Shown one piece after another: positions 13,001 through 25,957 of a stretch of DNA of 64,000 bases. Location of the stretch: the NCBI GenBank assembly GCA_035048485.1, contig CM068583.1:29075841-29139840 (forward strand), given 5' to 3'. A program made the position numbers and the translations under genes. Origin of the DNA: Pteria penguin. Its lineage: Eukaryota > Mollusca > Bivalvia > Pterioida > Pteriidae. The notes below the pieces were generated by a model that ran no database searches, was not told where the DNA came from, and was given only the letters and a program-made list of their open reading frames with translations. The number at the start of each line of letters is the position of its first letter. Within the stretch, counting starts at the first letter, position 1.

Positions 13001-16000
13001 CTTTGATTCAGGTTGCATTTTCAGTGTTTCTATAGTTTCCGATAAGATTGAACCAAGATATTCGGTAGGAGATGTTTTTGGATATGTGCTATCCGTTGCT
13101 GCAATGAATTTCTCTGACATAAGACTGGACTGCTGGACATCAAGTTGTGTTGTCATATTTTGTAATATTACTGAAGTGAGCGATGAAGCATATATCATAG
13201 TTCCGGACGGATGTATCTCCGTTTTTGTTTCAGATGATAATTTAGATATTTTGTCAAAAACTGATGAGTCTAATGTTGAACCTGTATTGACTGATAAAAC
13301 TGATACTTTACTCAATGACTTTGACATATCATTTGTGCTTAAAGATTTACTTTCTTCAATTTTTGTAAATGTTGAAAATGATTCATTTATCTCAGAGTGA
13401 GTCAAAGATGTTAAAATAAATTCAGGTGAAGATAATTCCTGTACAGAATTAGAATGAAATTTACTAGACAAAGATGCAAATAGATGTGTGGGAGAAACAG
13501 CTCTTTCAGTCTCCATGGAAGTATTATTCAAATATACAACTTTTTCAATAGAGTACGATGGTAAGGAAGAGACTTCCTTTGCGATGGTAGTAGCAGGTTC
13601 AGAGGACATAGGGTCGAATATTTTTGTTGTTGATAATTTCAGATCAGATGCTGCAGATATCGACATATCAGTAGCAGACTTAAAATACTCATCTAAAGTG
13701 GTAGGTACAAATTCTGGCACGTCAGTACTTGGATTTGACGTTTCAATTACGGATTGAAATGAGTCCGTTTTTCCTAGAACAGATTGCAATCCATCAGAAA
13801 CAATGAAGAATGCAGACGACATCATTTCCCTGTGTGATGTCGTTACTTCGACATACGATTGTGGAATTTCAATTGCGCTGATCATAGATTCCACTTCTTT
13901 TGAGAGAGTTCGTGATATGCTCTCTGCTTTATCGAACACACTTCCTAGTTCACTGACAGATTGTAAGCTACTGTATGCCATTTCTACATTAGACTTAAAC
14001 GAATCAGATTGTAATACTTGCGTGAATGAAATAGATTCTTCACTGGCGGATTGCGATGTTGCACTAAAAGATGATTGAATGTCACTGAATGATTGAAGTG
14101 AATCAAAACTAGATGCCGATATTGGAGCTACAGGCTTTAACGTCCCTATACTAAATTCTGATGATTCAGGTATACCAATAACAGACAGTGGTACCTCAAC
14201 GCTACTATGTGAGGCCTCTACGGCAGATTGCGATAAAGCAGAATCTAATCCTTTAGTGAGAGAAACGGTTGGTATACTTAGGGATTGGGATTTTTCAGAT
14301 AAGAATCGTGATATCTCGCTAAATGATTGAGGAACTTGATTTAAAGATGCCGATAATTGAGATGCGGGTTTTAACGTTCCCATACTAGATTCTGACATTT
14401 CAGGTGTAAAGCTTTCTATGCCAGTAACAGTGAATATTTCACTAGCGGAATGCGGCACTTCAGTAAAGGATGGCATTATTTGAGCGAGAGGTGTTAATGT
14501 CCCAACAGGCGATCCCGATTGCTCAAATAAAAAGCTCGTTAAAACATCTTTAGATTGCGATGTTTTAGATAATAATACATCTGAAACAGATACGATTACT
14601 TCAGTTTGGGATTGTATTACTTCCATAAATGACTGCGATGCTTCCACGCTTGATTTTGCAATAGCAGATGTCAAAATGTTATTTTCGTTAGTAAGATATT
14701 GTAGTGCATTAGTAGCATATTGCGATAGTTCAAGCACAGACTGTGAACTTCCAAACGCAGATAACAATCCTTCTGAAACTGATAGTGACGACTTTGAATT
14801 AGATACTGATCCTACTCCGACAGCAGATCCTGATACGGGAAGGACAGTATGCGATATTCCACTGACATGTGTTGATACATCCACAATAGATTGCGATACT
14901 TCGCTGACACTCTGCGGAATGCTAAATATGGTTAGTGAAAATTGTGACAAAAGTTGTGATGAATCAAAGACCGATTCAGATTTGTCTTGTTCAGACTTAA
15001 ATGTTTCAGTTACCATTGTTTCATTTACTGATGCCGAGCGTTCAAAACCAGTCACCACAGATTCATATTGCGATACATCGGAGACACTCTTCAATACCGG
15101 CATTGAAGCGTTCAGTCTCTCAGAGGCAGATTCAATTATATCTGAAACAGTTTGTAATAACGAAAAGTCGTCGAAAGAAGAAGATATCTCACTGAAAAAA
15201 GGTGATGTGTAATTTACAGATTGCGCGGCGTCCATGACAGTGTGAGACATCATGGCCAGCGATATATCATCCACAGATTGTGCTAATACAACTGTAGATT
15301 TTGATAAATACATGCTAGGCTGAGATTCCGTAGCGACGTATTGCGACATTTCTATAGTTTGTGATATATTATAAGCCGACTGAGATATTTCAATTGTACT
15401 TTGCTTCAAGGCTATGAAAGAGTGCGATTCCTCGGTGATATTTTTCTGTTTTTCGCTGCTACTCTGTGATAATTCAGGGGCGAATAAACTGGATGGTTCA
15501 ATAACACTTTGTGATGATTCAATAATAGGATGCGATTTTTCAGCGACAAATGTTGGTAATTCTGTGGTAGTCTGTAAAATTTGTGTGGTGAATAAGTACG
15601 ATGGTTCAATAAGACTTTGCGATACGTGAGTAACATTTACCGATTGTTGTGTGGTAGACCGCGGTATTTCACTGATACTTTGTGTTACTTCAGTAGCGAG
15701 TGAATGCAGTGGTTCCCTCACGCTTTGAAAAAAGTCTGTGACAGATTGCGAGTCTTTTGCGATAGACTGCGATATTTGACTGTTAGTCTGTGATACTTCA
15801 GTGGCGAATAAATGCAATGTTTTAATATTCTGTGATGTGTCAATAAAAGATTGTGATTCTTCCAAGACGGATTGCGATATTTCTTTGATAATTTCTGATG
15901 CCTCAGAAGCGGAGGAATGCAATGATTTATTGACGCTTTGGAAAACGCCAGTCGCAGATTGTGAGTCTTCAACGATAAATTGCGATATCTCACTTACAGT

Positions 16001-17966
16001 TTGTGATACTTCAATAGTGGACAAATGTGGCGTTTTAATGACAGTTTGGGATAAATTAATAAAAGACTGAGAATCTTCCGTTATAGATTGGGATATTTCA
16101 ATAACAGTTTGTGATATTGCAGTTGAAAATGAATGCCATGGTTCATTTACACTTTTTGAAACTTCATTGACAAATTGCAAGTCTTCAATGGCAGATTGCG
16201 ATATGTTCATGAAAGAGTTTGATTCATCAGTTATGGATTGTGGTATTTCAATAACAGTTTGTGATACATCAGTTGAAAATGAATGGGATGGTTCAACGAC
16301 ACTTTGCAGAGCAACGCTAACAGACTGCGATATGTCAGACTGAATTTTAGATTCGTTTAGTATGTAAGGTTGCGATATCCCAGTGTCTACATGCGACATT
16401 GTTGAAACCAGTTCAGATAATCCAAATGTTAACTGTGACCTTCCAAATGCAGATTTTAACGATTCTGAGATAATATTTGACTTGTCAGTAACTAACATAG
16501 GTGTTCCAGTAACAACTTGCTGTGTTAAGGAATACGAGTCGCCTAAGACAGGAATGGATGTTTCCAATGTGTCAACTACCGATTTTGATATTTTGCTGTT
16601 ATATTGTAATAATTCGGTCGACAATAACGAGTTATCAGAATAAAACCTCGTCTTATTCGTGACAGATTCCGATAGATGAAAATCAGAACTCGATAAATCT
16701 ACGATAGATTGCAACAGAACAATATCAGAACTCTGTACATCTACCACGGATCCCGATACTCGGAGCATTGATTCAGATACAAAATATGTAGATTCCATGT
16801 TATCCCCTGATAATGACATGGCTTTACTAAACTGGGATTCTTCTACGAAAGTGTTCGATGGTTGTGAAACGATTTCCCTTGTATCACTGACAGATTGCAA
16901 TGTTTCAAAAACCATGCCCGTTTTATCTGACACAGAGCTCATAATATCAGAAGCAAATGTCGGTATTTCTGGTTGCGATGTGCCAATTACAGATCGAGAT
17001 AAATCTGATTCTAATATTTCACTAGATGGTAATGCTGAGGACACCTGTGATATTTCCAATGTAGTAACCGATTCGTCAGAGACAGACATTTTATATAAAG
17101 TTTGCGATGTCGATTCCAAACTTTTAGTGTCAAATATTCCAATTGTGGATTGCGATAAATGAAAATCAGGCTGTGATACGTCAATGACAGATGTCAATAA
17201 TTCAGTATGAGATAGTGAAATGTCGGTGACTATTCGTGATATGTCTTCTTGGTTGTCAGTTTGAGATGTTTCAGGTAATTTTGTTAAAATATCCGTTTGA
17301 ATAGTGACAGATAACCCCGAACCATATGCTTTACTAACTGATGAAATACTTTCCATAAGTGAATTGCCTATTGAGGGAGAAATTGTTATACTGTCGTTTA
17401 ATGATAAAACATTTGATGTCATTTTTCCATAGTTAGTTTCAGCTGGCGCTATTTGTGATACACTGGACGTTGGTATTGTTGATGTTGACAGTTCTATCTT
17501 AACTTCGGTGGAATAGTCCATTTCTAAAGAATTCAATACAACAGTCGAAGAGAGTTGTTCAAAGCGATCGGAAGACTCACTAGGTTGAATCTGTATTTCT
17601 ATCTGTCCAGACATAGATGATACGGATGGCGACACATGTTTGTGTGAGGAAGCAGGTCCAAAATAGGACACCGGTTCCGGGTCAAACTTACTGGACAAAA
17701 TATGTGCACTGACGTATGATACTGAATCCGAAACTAGCTTTTTAGTTGCAGATTTCACACTAGAATCTATTTCAGGTATTTCTGGTTGTGGTTGAATTTG
17801 TTTGAACTCGGAGACTGAATTTTCATCAATCATTAGAGAACTCCATTGTCCGGGTTCGGTTAACATTTTCTTCAGAAATGTCTGTAAATCTGCTGGTAGA
17901 GTAGACAGCATTCGTATTGCTTGTGGTTTCAACTTAATACGGTACTTGACCACAACACTGCCAGGT
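10016..17966 (-). CDS. Giant Ser/Thr-rich mucin-like exon with the C-terminal half of a SEA domain
   Basis: One uninterrupted frame of about 2,649 codons runs from the acceptor tttacag (plus 17967-17973) to TGA at 10018-10016. The first residues, PGSVVVKYRIKLKPQ, complete a SEA domain begun in the exons at 19074-19186 and 18288-18361. In SEA domains the GSVVV motif is where the protein cleaves itself, between Gly and Ser. After about 60 residues the sequence becomes Ser/Thr-rich with Val, Glu and Gln to the end. Residues about 575-865 (counted from plus 18016) form a degenerate repeat of about 36 residues with SQSV/SQTV/SEIS motifs. Asn-X-Ser/Thr sites are frequent, above all in the last third. 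It is probably a heavily glycosylated extracellular protein. No transmembrane segment lies in this exon. An ATG at 18016 lies upstream of the acceptor, so it is probably not the start. I do not recognise an orthologue. Confidence 0.85.
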
Positions 17967-18287
17967 CTGTAAACACAAATTCGAAAATGTAGTGATGTAG
18001 ATTGATTCATACTCAAACGTGAACTACATATGTAAAATAAATCTAACGGAGGCTTTTGAAAATCATTACTTTAGTAGACCGGGAGTTCTGGAGCTTGGGT
18101 AGTAGGTTCTTAATTACTAATTATCTATTATTATGTTAACGTTTACAATACTGCATGAAAAGAATCATTTATGTATGTTTCATTGGAAATAACAATAATG
18201 TAACATGATGTTTCACCATTCTTATAGATTTTAGTTAATATCTAAAGTAATTCTGATAAGCATTTCAAATAACAAACGACAACTTAC

Positions 18288-18361
18288 GAAAATTCCAAAA
18301 CTTCGCAGCTCTCAAATAAATCTTTGAGTGGAGAATTACCGCTTGTGTACAAGGATTCCAT
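18288..18361 (-). CDS. SEA-domain exon (middle part)
   Basis: On the minus strand, acceptor tatcatag (AG at plus 18363-18362) opens an exon of 74 nt that ends TTTTC|GTAAGTTG at plus 18288. It codes 24 residues, MESLYTSGNSPLKDLFESCE then VLEF, plus two bases. Those two bases join the giant exon as TC|A, giving EFSPGSVVVKY. The Leu-Tyr/Leu...Cys-Glu-Val pattern fits the helix-to-strand part of SEA domains. It is too short for ordinary ORF calling, but phase and homology agree on both sides. Confidence 0.85.
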
Positions 18362-19073
18362 CTATGATAAAAGAATATTTATTATTATAAAACGTGTATC
18401 ATTTACATCATATTGTTAAACAAACCTTCCTTTTTCATTTTAGGATTTATCTGTACTGTACTGTTTCTGTTTCATAAATGGAATGCTTTCATAGATTCTC
18501 TCTGTAACATACATTTATGAAATATTTTATACCAAAGAAAGAATTAAATAAATTCTCACCAATGGCAGTGTTAACACCGTGCACCCATTTTCGTATTATT
18601 TTGTACATCCATGCATCATTAATGAAATAAATGTAATGATTTCTCCCAAATAATAAATCAGAACATGATTTGTTCCTCACATTGATATTATAATATCCTC
18701 TACTATTTACCATCCTAACAGATTTATATATTAAATAATTCAAATATACATGTATTTCTAAACTTTAAAGAAAAAAAATTAATTATTTTATAATCAATTG
18801 TCTAACAAATAACAATAATCTTAACAACATCAATAACTGTTAACGCCATACATGCATGTCCCAGTTTTATGTACGTCAGCCACCAAATACATTTTGGTCA
18901 AAACAGTCTTACAACGAACTACAAATATGATGCATCAAAGTTCATCAGATATTTTATAAACATATACATTGTGTTTTGGTTGTCAGTAAATACAGTGAAT
19001 AATAAAACATTTTACAATTCTATATCAAGAAAGCAGTGACAAAATTGTAAACTTAAATCAGAATAAGCCATAC
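18362..19073 (-). other. Intron between SEA exons
   Basis: AT-rich with no repeat or extra exon recognised. A short open frame (18489-18743, minus) is not supported. Confidence 0.7.
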
Positions 19074-19186
19074 CGCTTTGCAGAAATCGGATTCCATGTC
19101 TTTGAATTCTGTAGAGTTCTTGTCTCTCAGTTCTGGCGTAAATGTTTTGTTTGTTACTTTCAAAGATGATTCGAACACTTGGGATT
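19074..19186 (-). CDS. SEA-domain exon (N-terminal part)
   Basis: Minus-strand exon of 113 nt. Acceptor attcgcag ends at plus 19187 and donor GCG|GTATGG follows plus 19074. It enters with two bases of a split codon and leaves in phase 0, which joins correctly to the exon at 18361. The 37 residues contain SLKVTNKTFTPELRDKNS then TEFKDMESDFCKA, the typical start of a SEA domain (strand, 'T.el.d.nS.ef', helix). Together the three exons make one SEA domain of about 110 residues. The upstream exon was not found. A direct join from the exon at 47956 would make T|AA, a stop, so another exon must intervene if they are one gene. Confidence 0.85.
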
Positions 19187-19884
19187 CTGCGAATGAATCA
19201 ATTTAGATATATGCATATTATATGATTCGATAAGATGCTTGGAAAGAATGCTGCACAAATACGTAAATGTTTTAGAGGTACACCGATATTTTATAAGAAA
19301 GTGACTTTCAGCGGACTGTCCCTGTGACGTCATAATCAAGTTTCCGACATGTCCGACTGAAAATGACGTTATTTGAATCAAATTTTGCGTTAACTGTTGT
19401 GTCAATGAACGAAAATGGATCAGTTCATACTTGGAAAAGACTTTGACTTCTATGGCATTGTATGTATGCCCATTTTTCCATTTTGTAAGGATTCTATATG
19501 GATAGCTATATTAATTCCTTTTCTTTAATAGCATTGATTTTGTTTCTTAATGTAGTTGTATTGTTTTATAATATAATACTGTATACAGAAAACAATCTGT
19601 TCACTGGTTTATTATGTATTTTGTCATGATTTGAGTATATTCTTTAACTACTTTCTAATAACATTTCTACAGAATTGAGACAAATGTCCTTAAAATCATA
19701 TGCATATACATTTCGTATATATTTCATACAGTTTCTGAAACTGGCGTAATGAGTGGAAAAGTTTTCCTATAGCATGCATTTTGTATCGTAAAATCAGATC
19801 GTATATGGAAGAAGAATGTAGAACGTTTTGTGAATACCCACAGAAAATACCAGCGAAAAATAGATGCTCATGATAGACCCTTTC

Positions 19885-20033
19885 ACGTTAACTGTGGGAC
19901 TAACTTTTTAGGGGAAGAATAGTATTGTTTCCCGTAAATTTGTGACGTCATAAGATATTGTTTGTCTCTCATGTCATCTTGCGGGAACAACGATGATGTC
20001 TTCCCCCAAAACGTGAGTCTCATAGTTCACGTT
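19885..20033. mobile_element. Small MITE-like inverted repeat
   Basis: The left arm (19885-19919, cacgttaactgtgggact...ggggaaga) and right arm (19998-20033, tcttccccc...gttcacgtta) are imperfect inverted copies of about 35 bp, separated by about 80 bp. No open frame or clear target duplication is visible. A non-autonomous DNA transposon relic is likely. Confidence 0.55.
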
Positions 20034-23000
20034 AACGGATCTATTGAAGTCCATGATATTTCAACATTTAAATTTAAAGAAATCACAATGAACTGTAATT
20101 ACTATTTTAATTCCGAAATAAAAATTGTATCTTTATCTGTGTTCTCATACGAGGGGTAAACTGTGGATAATGTTCTTGTATTCCTCTACTTATCGCCCGT
20201 CCACCTCTTCTCCACTCACCCCTTTCCTGTCCACCCCCTCCCCCTTATTTTATACCATTTTAACGAACACATTTGTAAGTATTGACACGTTTTACCAGGA
20301 ATTTCTTTACGTGGTAACACATCCAAACATTAACAAAGATTTTGTTTCATATATAAATATTCAATATTTATGGCAACTGTGGTTGACCTTTTTGCACTTA
20401 CCGGTAGTATTGGCTACCAATGGATCACGGCTAACATGTTGGGATACTGAAAAGGTAATTTTTTCTTGAGTACCATTGAAATGAATGTTACTTTGATCAA
20501 ATAAATAAATGACACTGCAGTGTTCTATAAAAGTTTTTAAAATCTACATGCCAATGGGTAAGTGACTAACTGAAATCCACTTTCAAAATCATTTCTTAGT
20601 AGATCTATTCCGAGGAAATTTTGGTAGCCTAGAGCGTCGGGTCAGTGAGTTTTCGCGAATATTAGGTCCCCCGCCAAGATCAAGACGGAAAATTTACGAT
20701 TATTTAAAAATATCAAAAATAGTATTAGTAATTTTAAGTCTTTTTGGTTCCGTATTTCTGGTTGTGGTTTTATCGTCTTTTTTTTAACAAAGTTTAAAAT
20801 ATGACGTGATTGATATTACTCAGAATTTATTTACCACCGGGTAAGAGGACTAAAGCTTTTCAGTTACCCGACCCGTTTTTTTTTTTCACTTACCACGGGT
20901 AACGAGTAAAGGGATTTCTAGAACACTGCACTGGCAATAACAAAACTTTAACAGTTATTCAACTTTTGGTTCATTTGATATTAAAGGGCGAAAAACGCTG
21001 TAAAGAACAAAAGTATGTTAATTTCATTGCACATGTAATTAAATTACAAGTTATGGCGGTTCATTTACATTTCAACAAGTTGACATAAATGACATATAAT
21101 TATGGTAATGTTTCAGTGGTGGATCCAGAATACCACAAAAGGATTGTTGTATGATGTTTCGGTTTAAATGAGAGGATAACACACACACATACAACGAAAT
21201 TGCTTGTACATAATGGTTCAACGCCACCAAGGATTATTTCACCGATATTGTGGCTATCACTGTTTACATGTTGTGGCAGTGGAATGCAGAATACCCAAAG
21301 AACAAACCCAGCGCTACAGAGAGTCATCTCGGAGCCCAGTAATCATAAATGTTTGGGATTCGTCATATTTTTAAACATTCCTCTCTCTCTCTTTCTCTCT
21401 CTCTCTTCAAATGAGAAAACAGGATCTGTTGTTAAGGAACTGTTATATGAACTTGCTCTTTTTGTATAACACGATGAATTATACGAAATATATGTGCAGT
21501 ACACAACAAAAGACTTTACCGGGCGTGTGATATAATATCTGTGCATTAATCGAGCGAACATAATTTATAGAGGTCAGATTTAAGGTTTCTATCGTTTAAC
21601 ATATAAATACATAATATAAATCTTGCATCATCTTCTGTTCTACTTACTAAATAAGTTAGGATCCGCTGTAACATATAGCTTGAGGAAAATTGAATTCAAC
21701 TATTCAAAGATACGTATAAATGTATGTTTCTATTACGTCAAAATGAAAATAACTTTGTCGGAGCTTTTATCTCTATTGTAACTTTTAATTCACACATCCA
21801 ACATTAAAAGAATAATAATTTATATTAATTGTTGGAATATAAAGGAATAAAGTGAATGTCTTGATATCTTATAGTTTTTTCATGACCTCCCATTCTCCTG
21901 CATTTATATCAAAAGCGAGAGTGACGTAAACGTTTGATTTTTATCCGATTCCTCGACATTTGCTCTTTTAATTCACTCAAAGGATAGGGATTAAGTTGAA
22001 CTAACCTTACGCAAAAATATCAAAATGATAGTATCATACATGTACGTAGATAGTATTCCATACAATGATACAAAACATCTTACGTCTTGTATTCTTTGTT
22101 AATAATCAATGGCAGAATAGAATAAAATCTTCGTACATCTTAACCTTTGCTAGAGTCATCGAACAAATCGACGATTGATATTAAGTTTCGGTATTGCTTT
22201 AACTTCATCATTCTAGACAGCAGCATTACAAAATCGACAATCCTCCAGTGTGTACCTTCACACTGTAAACATAACACTTACGGTACATAGTAATTAGTAG
22301 CAAGGTATGTACTCCAGGCGCGCGCCATGTTAGAACATACGGAATATGTCGGTGGGTTAGACTGAGTAATTAGCATTGTATATACATGGTGATGTACAAG
22401 GTTTTCCGGTACAAGATGTCGTGCTGAGAATATGTGCAAGCTTGCATGATCGCCAAAGAAATAAATAACCACGTATAGATACAAGTCGTATGCATTAACC
22501 TTGTAACGAGACATCAAGGAGCTTATGAACGACCATTATATGATAGAGATATGGATCGTATACACGGACAGTAAATTATACTGTACATTGAACCCATGCA
22601 TTTCATAATAACTTTACATATCTAAAGAAGTTTCAGATGAATTTCAATATTTCAAAAGCCACGTTTTCGGCCAAGTTTTATTTGTTTAGACTGTGTTACA
22701 TGTTTTCACAATTAATTTAAAAGTTATCAACTGTAAAAAAAAAAACTCATTAATTTTAGTCACATTTAATTACACATATTTCATATTGTAGTGTACCTCG
22801 TTGTATAATTGTTTTTGTAAAGCCATGTTTTACAACTATAGATATGACATCAACACCATGTACATGTATGTAGTCCGCGAGCAGATTTACGACGGATAGT
22901 TAAGGATCTTTGTGTGTATGGCCTCCTTATGGTACTGATGAATACTACATGTAATTAATACGGCAAAAAGACCAACATCTGACCAAAAGCAGGATACCAA

Positions 23001-23250
23001 GATGGTTCGGACACGCGACCGAACACTTAGAGTCACACTATCCACTTGCACGTCACTTGAGGTATTAAAGCGATGGTTTTTGTTTGGACTATAACATTTA
23101 TCATTTTGTATAATCACTTGTAACGTTATGTCAACGCATTCGTGAATGTAGTCTGAAGTATTGTTAAGACGCTTCGCTTTATGGACCGCTGATGATCTGT
23201 AGTCAGAATTGTTTAGACAAATCCATGCAAGGCTGTAGGAAGCATTTCAA

Positions 23251-23311
<61 letters not shown>

Positions 23312-24164
23312 GTGTCAATCGGGGACAATGGTATGATTACACACCTTCCAAACGGGGACACTGGTCAACCGCGGACGTCCCCGGTTGCCGTTTGAATTGT
23401 AAAACGTTTCAGCATGCTTTAATCTATCTATAATTACTGGGAAACGCTCTACAAAGTTGGTCCCCAGTTCCTCGATCTGCTACACACACTCGTGTTACCA
23501 TCTCCAAAGTTGTCGATTTTTCAATCATTCTCGTTACACACGTTGTCCCCGTTTGCACTCCCGAATACGGTGCAAATGTGAAGCGTCTTTGTGACACAGT
23601 TCTCATATGTTGGTATGCTTTGTTGTGTACATACATTAATTGTGTAAGAACAAGCTTAATAAGAAATTATTATTTTTTCACCAATAAATGTTGTTTAAGA
23701 AAGCCCGGTTTAACATTAAACGATGAAATTTACGTTAAGCTGCGTGATAAGACGATGGTGACAAACGCATTCGAGACCATGATTTTTGATACAGCATGGA
23801 TGCGCCGCGGGTTTTTTCTCCCGACTGGAAAATTCTGGACTGAGACCATCGACCAGGAGTTAATACGTCTAGGTAGGTAGTTAATGGAGTATTAGCTGTA
23901 TTTTACTGAGCTTTACATGAGTTTTTTCTCATGAATCATTGACTGTAAGAAGCACGATGGCCGATGTAAGACGATATGTCAACAAAACGTTTTTTCAAGG
24001 TTAACGTGACATATCCATGTCCGACCATGATATTTGTATATCCTTTTTTTAAATTTACAGTGTACAAAAGACACCTTTGCAGAAATTGCTGATTGTTCCT
24101 TGTGACGTTAACGACTGACCCGGAGCTCGAGTCCAGTAAAATAAAATCCAATTTTTATCTGTAC
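20034..24164. other. Non-coding stretch right of the SEA exons
   Basis: No exon could be supported. Noticed here: a GT microsatellite, a CT-rich run at 21379-21405, and a fragment with a hAT-MITE-like edge (cagtggtggatccag near 21114). A 100-codon plus frame at 23578-23880 has no recognised domain. If the transmembrane exon at 48 kb belongs to the SEA gene, this is intron, and a missing exon may be hidden here. Confidence 0.4.
23252..23307. repeat. (GT)n microsatellite
   Basis: About 28 uninterrupted GT units. Confidence 0.97.
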
Positions 24165-24376
24165 GTTGGCGGATCCAGCGCCCCCTTTGCCCGGGGGTCA
24201 ATTAGTCGGCCACCCCAATTAGTTACAGTGCAACGGAGAGAGTCGATCTTTTTCTCTCTTTTACACTGTAACTAGGGGTCAATGGGCAAATTTAGTCAAT
24301 TTCGACAGAAAATGTTGAAAAATACACGTTTTTTAACAAATTTTTGGTCACTGCTCCCCCTAAATCCGCCACTGCT
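24165..24376. mobile_element. hAT-like MITE relic
   Basis: The left edge, gttggcggatccag, and right edge, aaatccgccactgc, are inverted versions of the GTGGCGGATCCAG-type terminus common in animal hAT MITEs. An internal inverted repeat (ttagttacagtg / cactgtaacta) also lies within. There is no coding capacity. Confidence 0.55.
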
Positions 24377-24762
24377 GTAGAAGTTGATTCAACAGTTTTT
24401 AAGTTTATCTACCGTGGGGCTGCGATATCTTGACTGTCTTTGTTTGTTTTTCTTTTTTTTTCTTAACATAGATCTTGCTTTCAAAGCACACATATAAGAT
24501 CAAATTGGTTTCACAGTTGTTGTTGAAAATACCAGTTGTTCGTCAGTTTGCACAATCACGGTCCATCCTTGTTTAAGCCCATTTGCACTAAATCAGCCTT
24601 TTCTTACAGGCTTAGTACAGTCAGACAATAGATCATATTCATAACATGCCTTCAAACAGAGGGAGATTACAATGTATATATGCATGACATGTACTTCTTC
24701 ACATGATCGATATATTTTGGCATCAAGATTGGTAACATTAAGCTTGTATTGTAAAAAAAACT

Positions 24763-25510
24763 AAAATCTTGTTCCCTCTTCTTCTCTGTTGGTATATATC
24801 CTAGAGACCTAATTATGGTCTCATTTTGTTGGATAGGTGGTATAGTTGTGCATGTGCAATTTTGGTTTGGTCCAGACCCCCGGGGGCCCCACAAAGGGGC
24901 GTGGTCCTAAAATCTTGTTCCCTCTGTTACTCTGTTGGTATATATCCTAGAGACCTAATTATGGTCTCATTTTGTTGGATAGGTGGTGTAGTTGTGCATG
25001 TGCAATTTTGGTTTGGTCCGGACCCCCTGGGGCCCCACAAAGGGGCGTGGTCCCAAAATCTTGTTCCCTCCTCTTTTCTGACTGTATACATCCCAGAGAC
25101 CTAATTATACTCTCGGCATGTTTGGTAAGTGGTTTAATTGTGCATGTATAATTTTGGTCCAGTCTGGACCCCCTGGGGCCCTAACAAGGGGCGTGGTCTC
25201 AAAATCTTGTACCCTCTTTTTCTCTGAAGGTATATATCCTAGAGAGTTTATTATGGTCTCATTATGTTGGATAGGTGGTTTAGTTGTGCATTTGTGATTT
25301 TGGTCCAGTTTTGACTCCCTGGGGTCCCGCAAATTGGCGTGGTCCCAAAATCTTGTTCCCTCTTCTTCTCTTATTGTATATGTCTGTGAGACTTAATTAT
25401 GATCTCATCATGTTTTGTAGGTGGTCTAGTTGTGCATGTGCACAATTTTTTGTCTAGTCCAGACCCATCAGGCCTCACATACAAGTGTGGTCCAAATATA
25501 TTTTTACTCC
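24763..25510 (+). repeat. 146-bp tandem repeat, five copies
   Basis: The landmark aaaatcttgt recurs at 24763, 24909, 25055, 25201 and 25347, a period of exactly 146 bp each time, and a decayed sixth edge lies at about 25494. Each unit contains a tatatcctagagacc block and a cccctggggcccca block. The array ends about 340 bp before the first SET exon seen. Confidence 0.93.
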
Positions 25511-25849
25511 TCCTTCTTTGAAGGTATATTTTTTGTTTGTATAGAGGAGAACAGTAGAGCTCCAGTCTCGACAGAGACTTCTGGTTTTGTAATCACTTGG
25601 GCTTAAAGCACAAGTGAGCTCTTATGATTGATGTTTGTGTGTCATCAGCTTTTCATATTTTTGACTTCTTCATTAGAATTTTTAGGTCACCTGCTTTGGT
25701 GACCTATTGCGATCACTCTGTCCTCATGTGTTAACTTTTTGATCTTCTTCTCAAGAACCACTAGGCTGATTTTAACCAGAATGTGATAAAAAGAATCTTT
25801 TTTTCAAATTTAATAATAGTCTAATTAATTATTGTTTCTTTTAAAATAG

Positions 25850-25957
25850 TGTTGATGCTACAGAAGAAAATAATACTCTTGGAAGACTTGTCAATCATGG
25901 GAAACCGAATGCTAAAGTAACTGCTATTGATGGTGTGTTGTGGTTCATCAGTTTAAG
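25850..25957 (+). CDS. KMT5A-like SET methyltransferase, SET core exon
   Basis: 108-nt exon between acceptor aaaatag (ends 25849) and donor AAG|GTTTGT. It enters with the last base of a codon (xxT, consistent with Cys) and continues VDATEENNTLGRLVNHGKPN, then AKVTAIDGVLWFISL. LVNHG corresponds to the NHS-type motif that lines the S-adenosylmethionine site and active site of SET domains. The VDAT...GRL.NH order is that of KMT5A (SETD8) and related proteins, which mono-methylate lysine (histone H4 K20 for the true KMT5A). The N-terminal half of the SET domain was not found upstream in the window, so this gene copy is incomplete here or its earlier exons are unrecognised. Confidence 0.85.

Noticed and set aside
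10569..17162. Several plus-strand open frames of 70-178 codons
   Set aside because: They are antisense shadows of the giant Ser-rich exon. Asp/Ser-rich composition is what the reverse strand of its codons gives.
23578..23880. 100-codon plus frame ending at a TAG
   Set aside because: The second half looks protein-like, but it has no recognised domain, no homology I can name and no partner exon.
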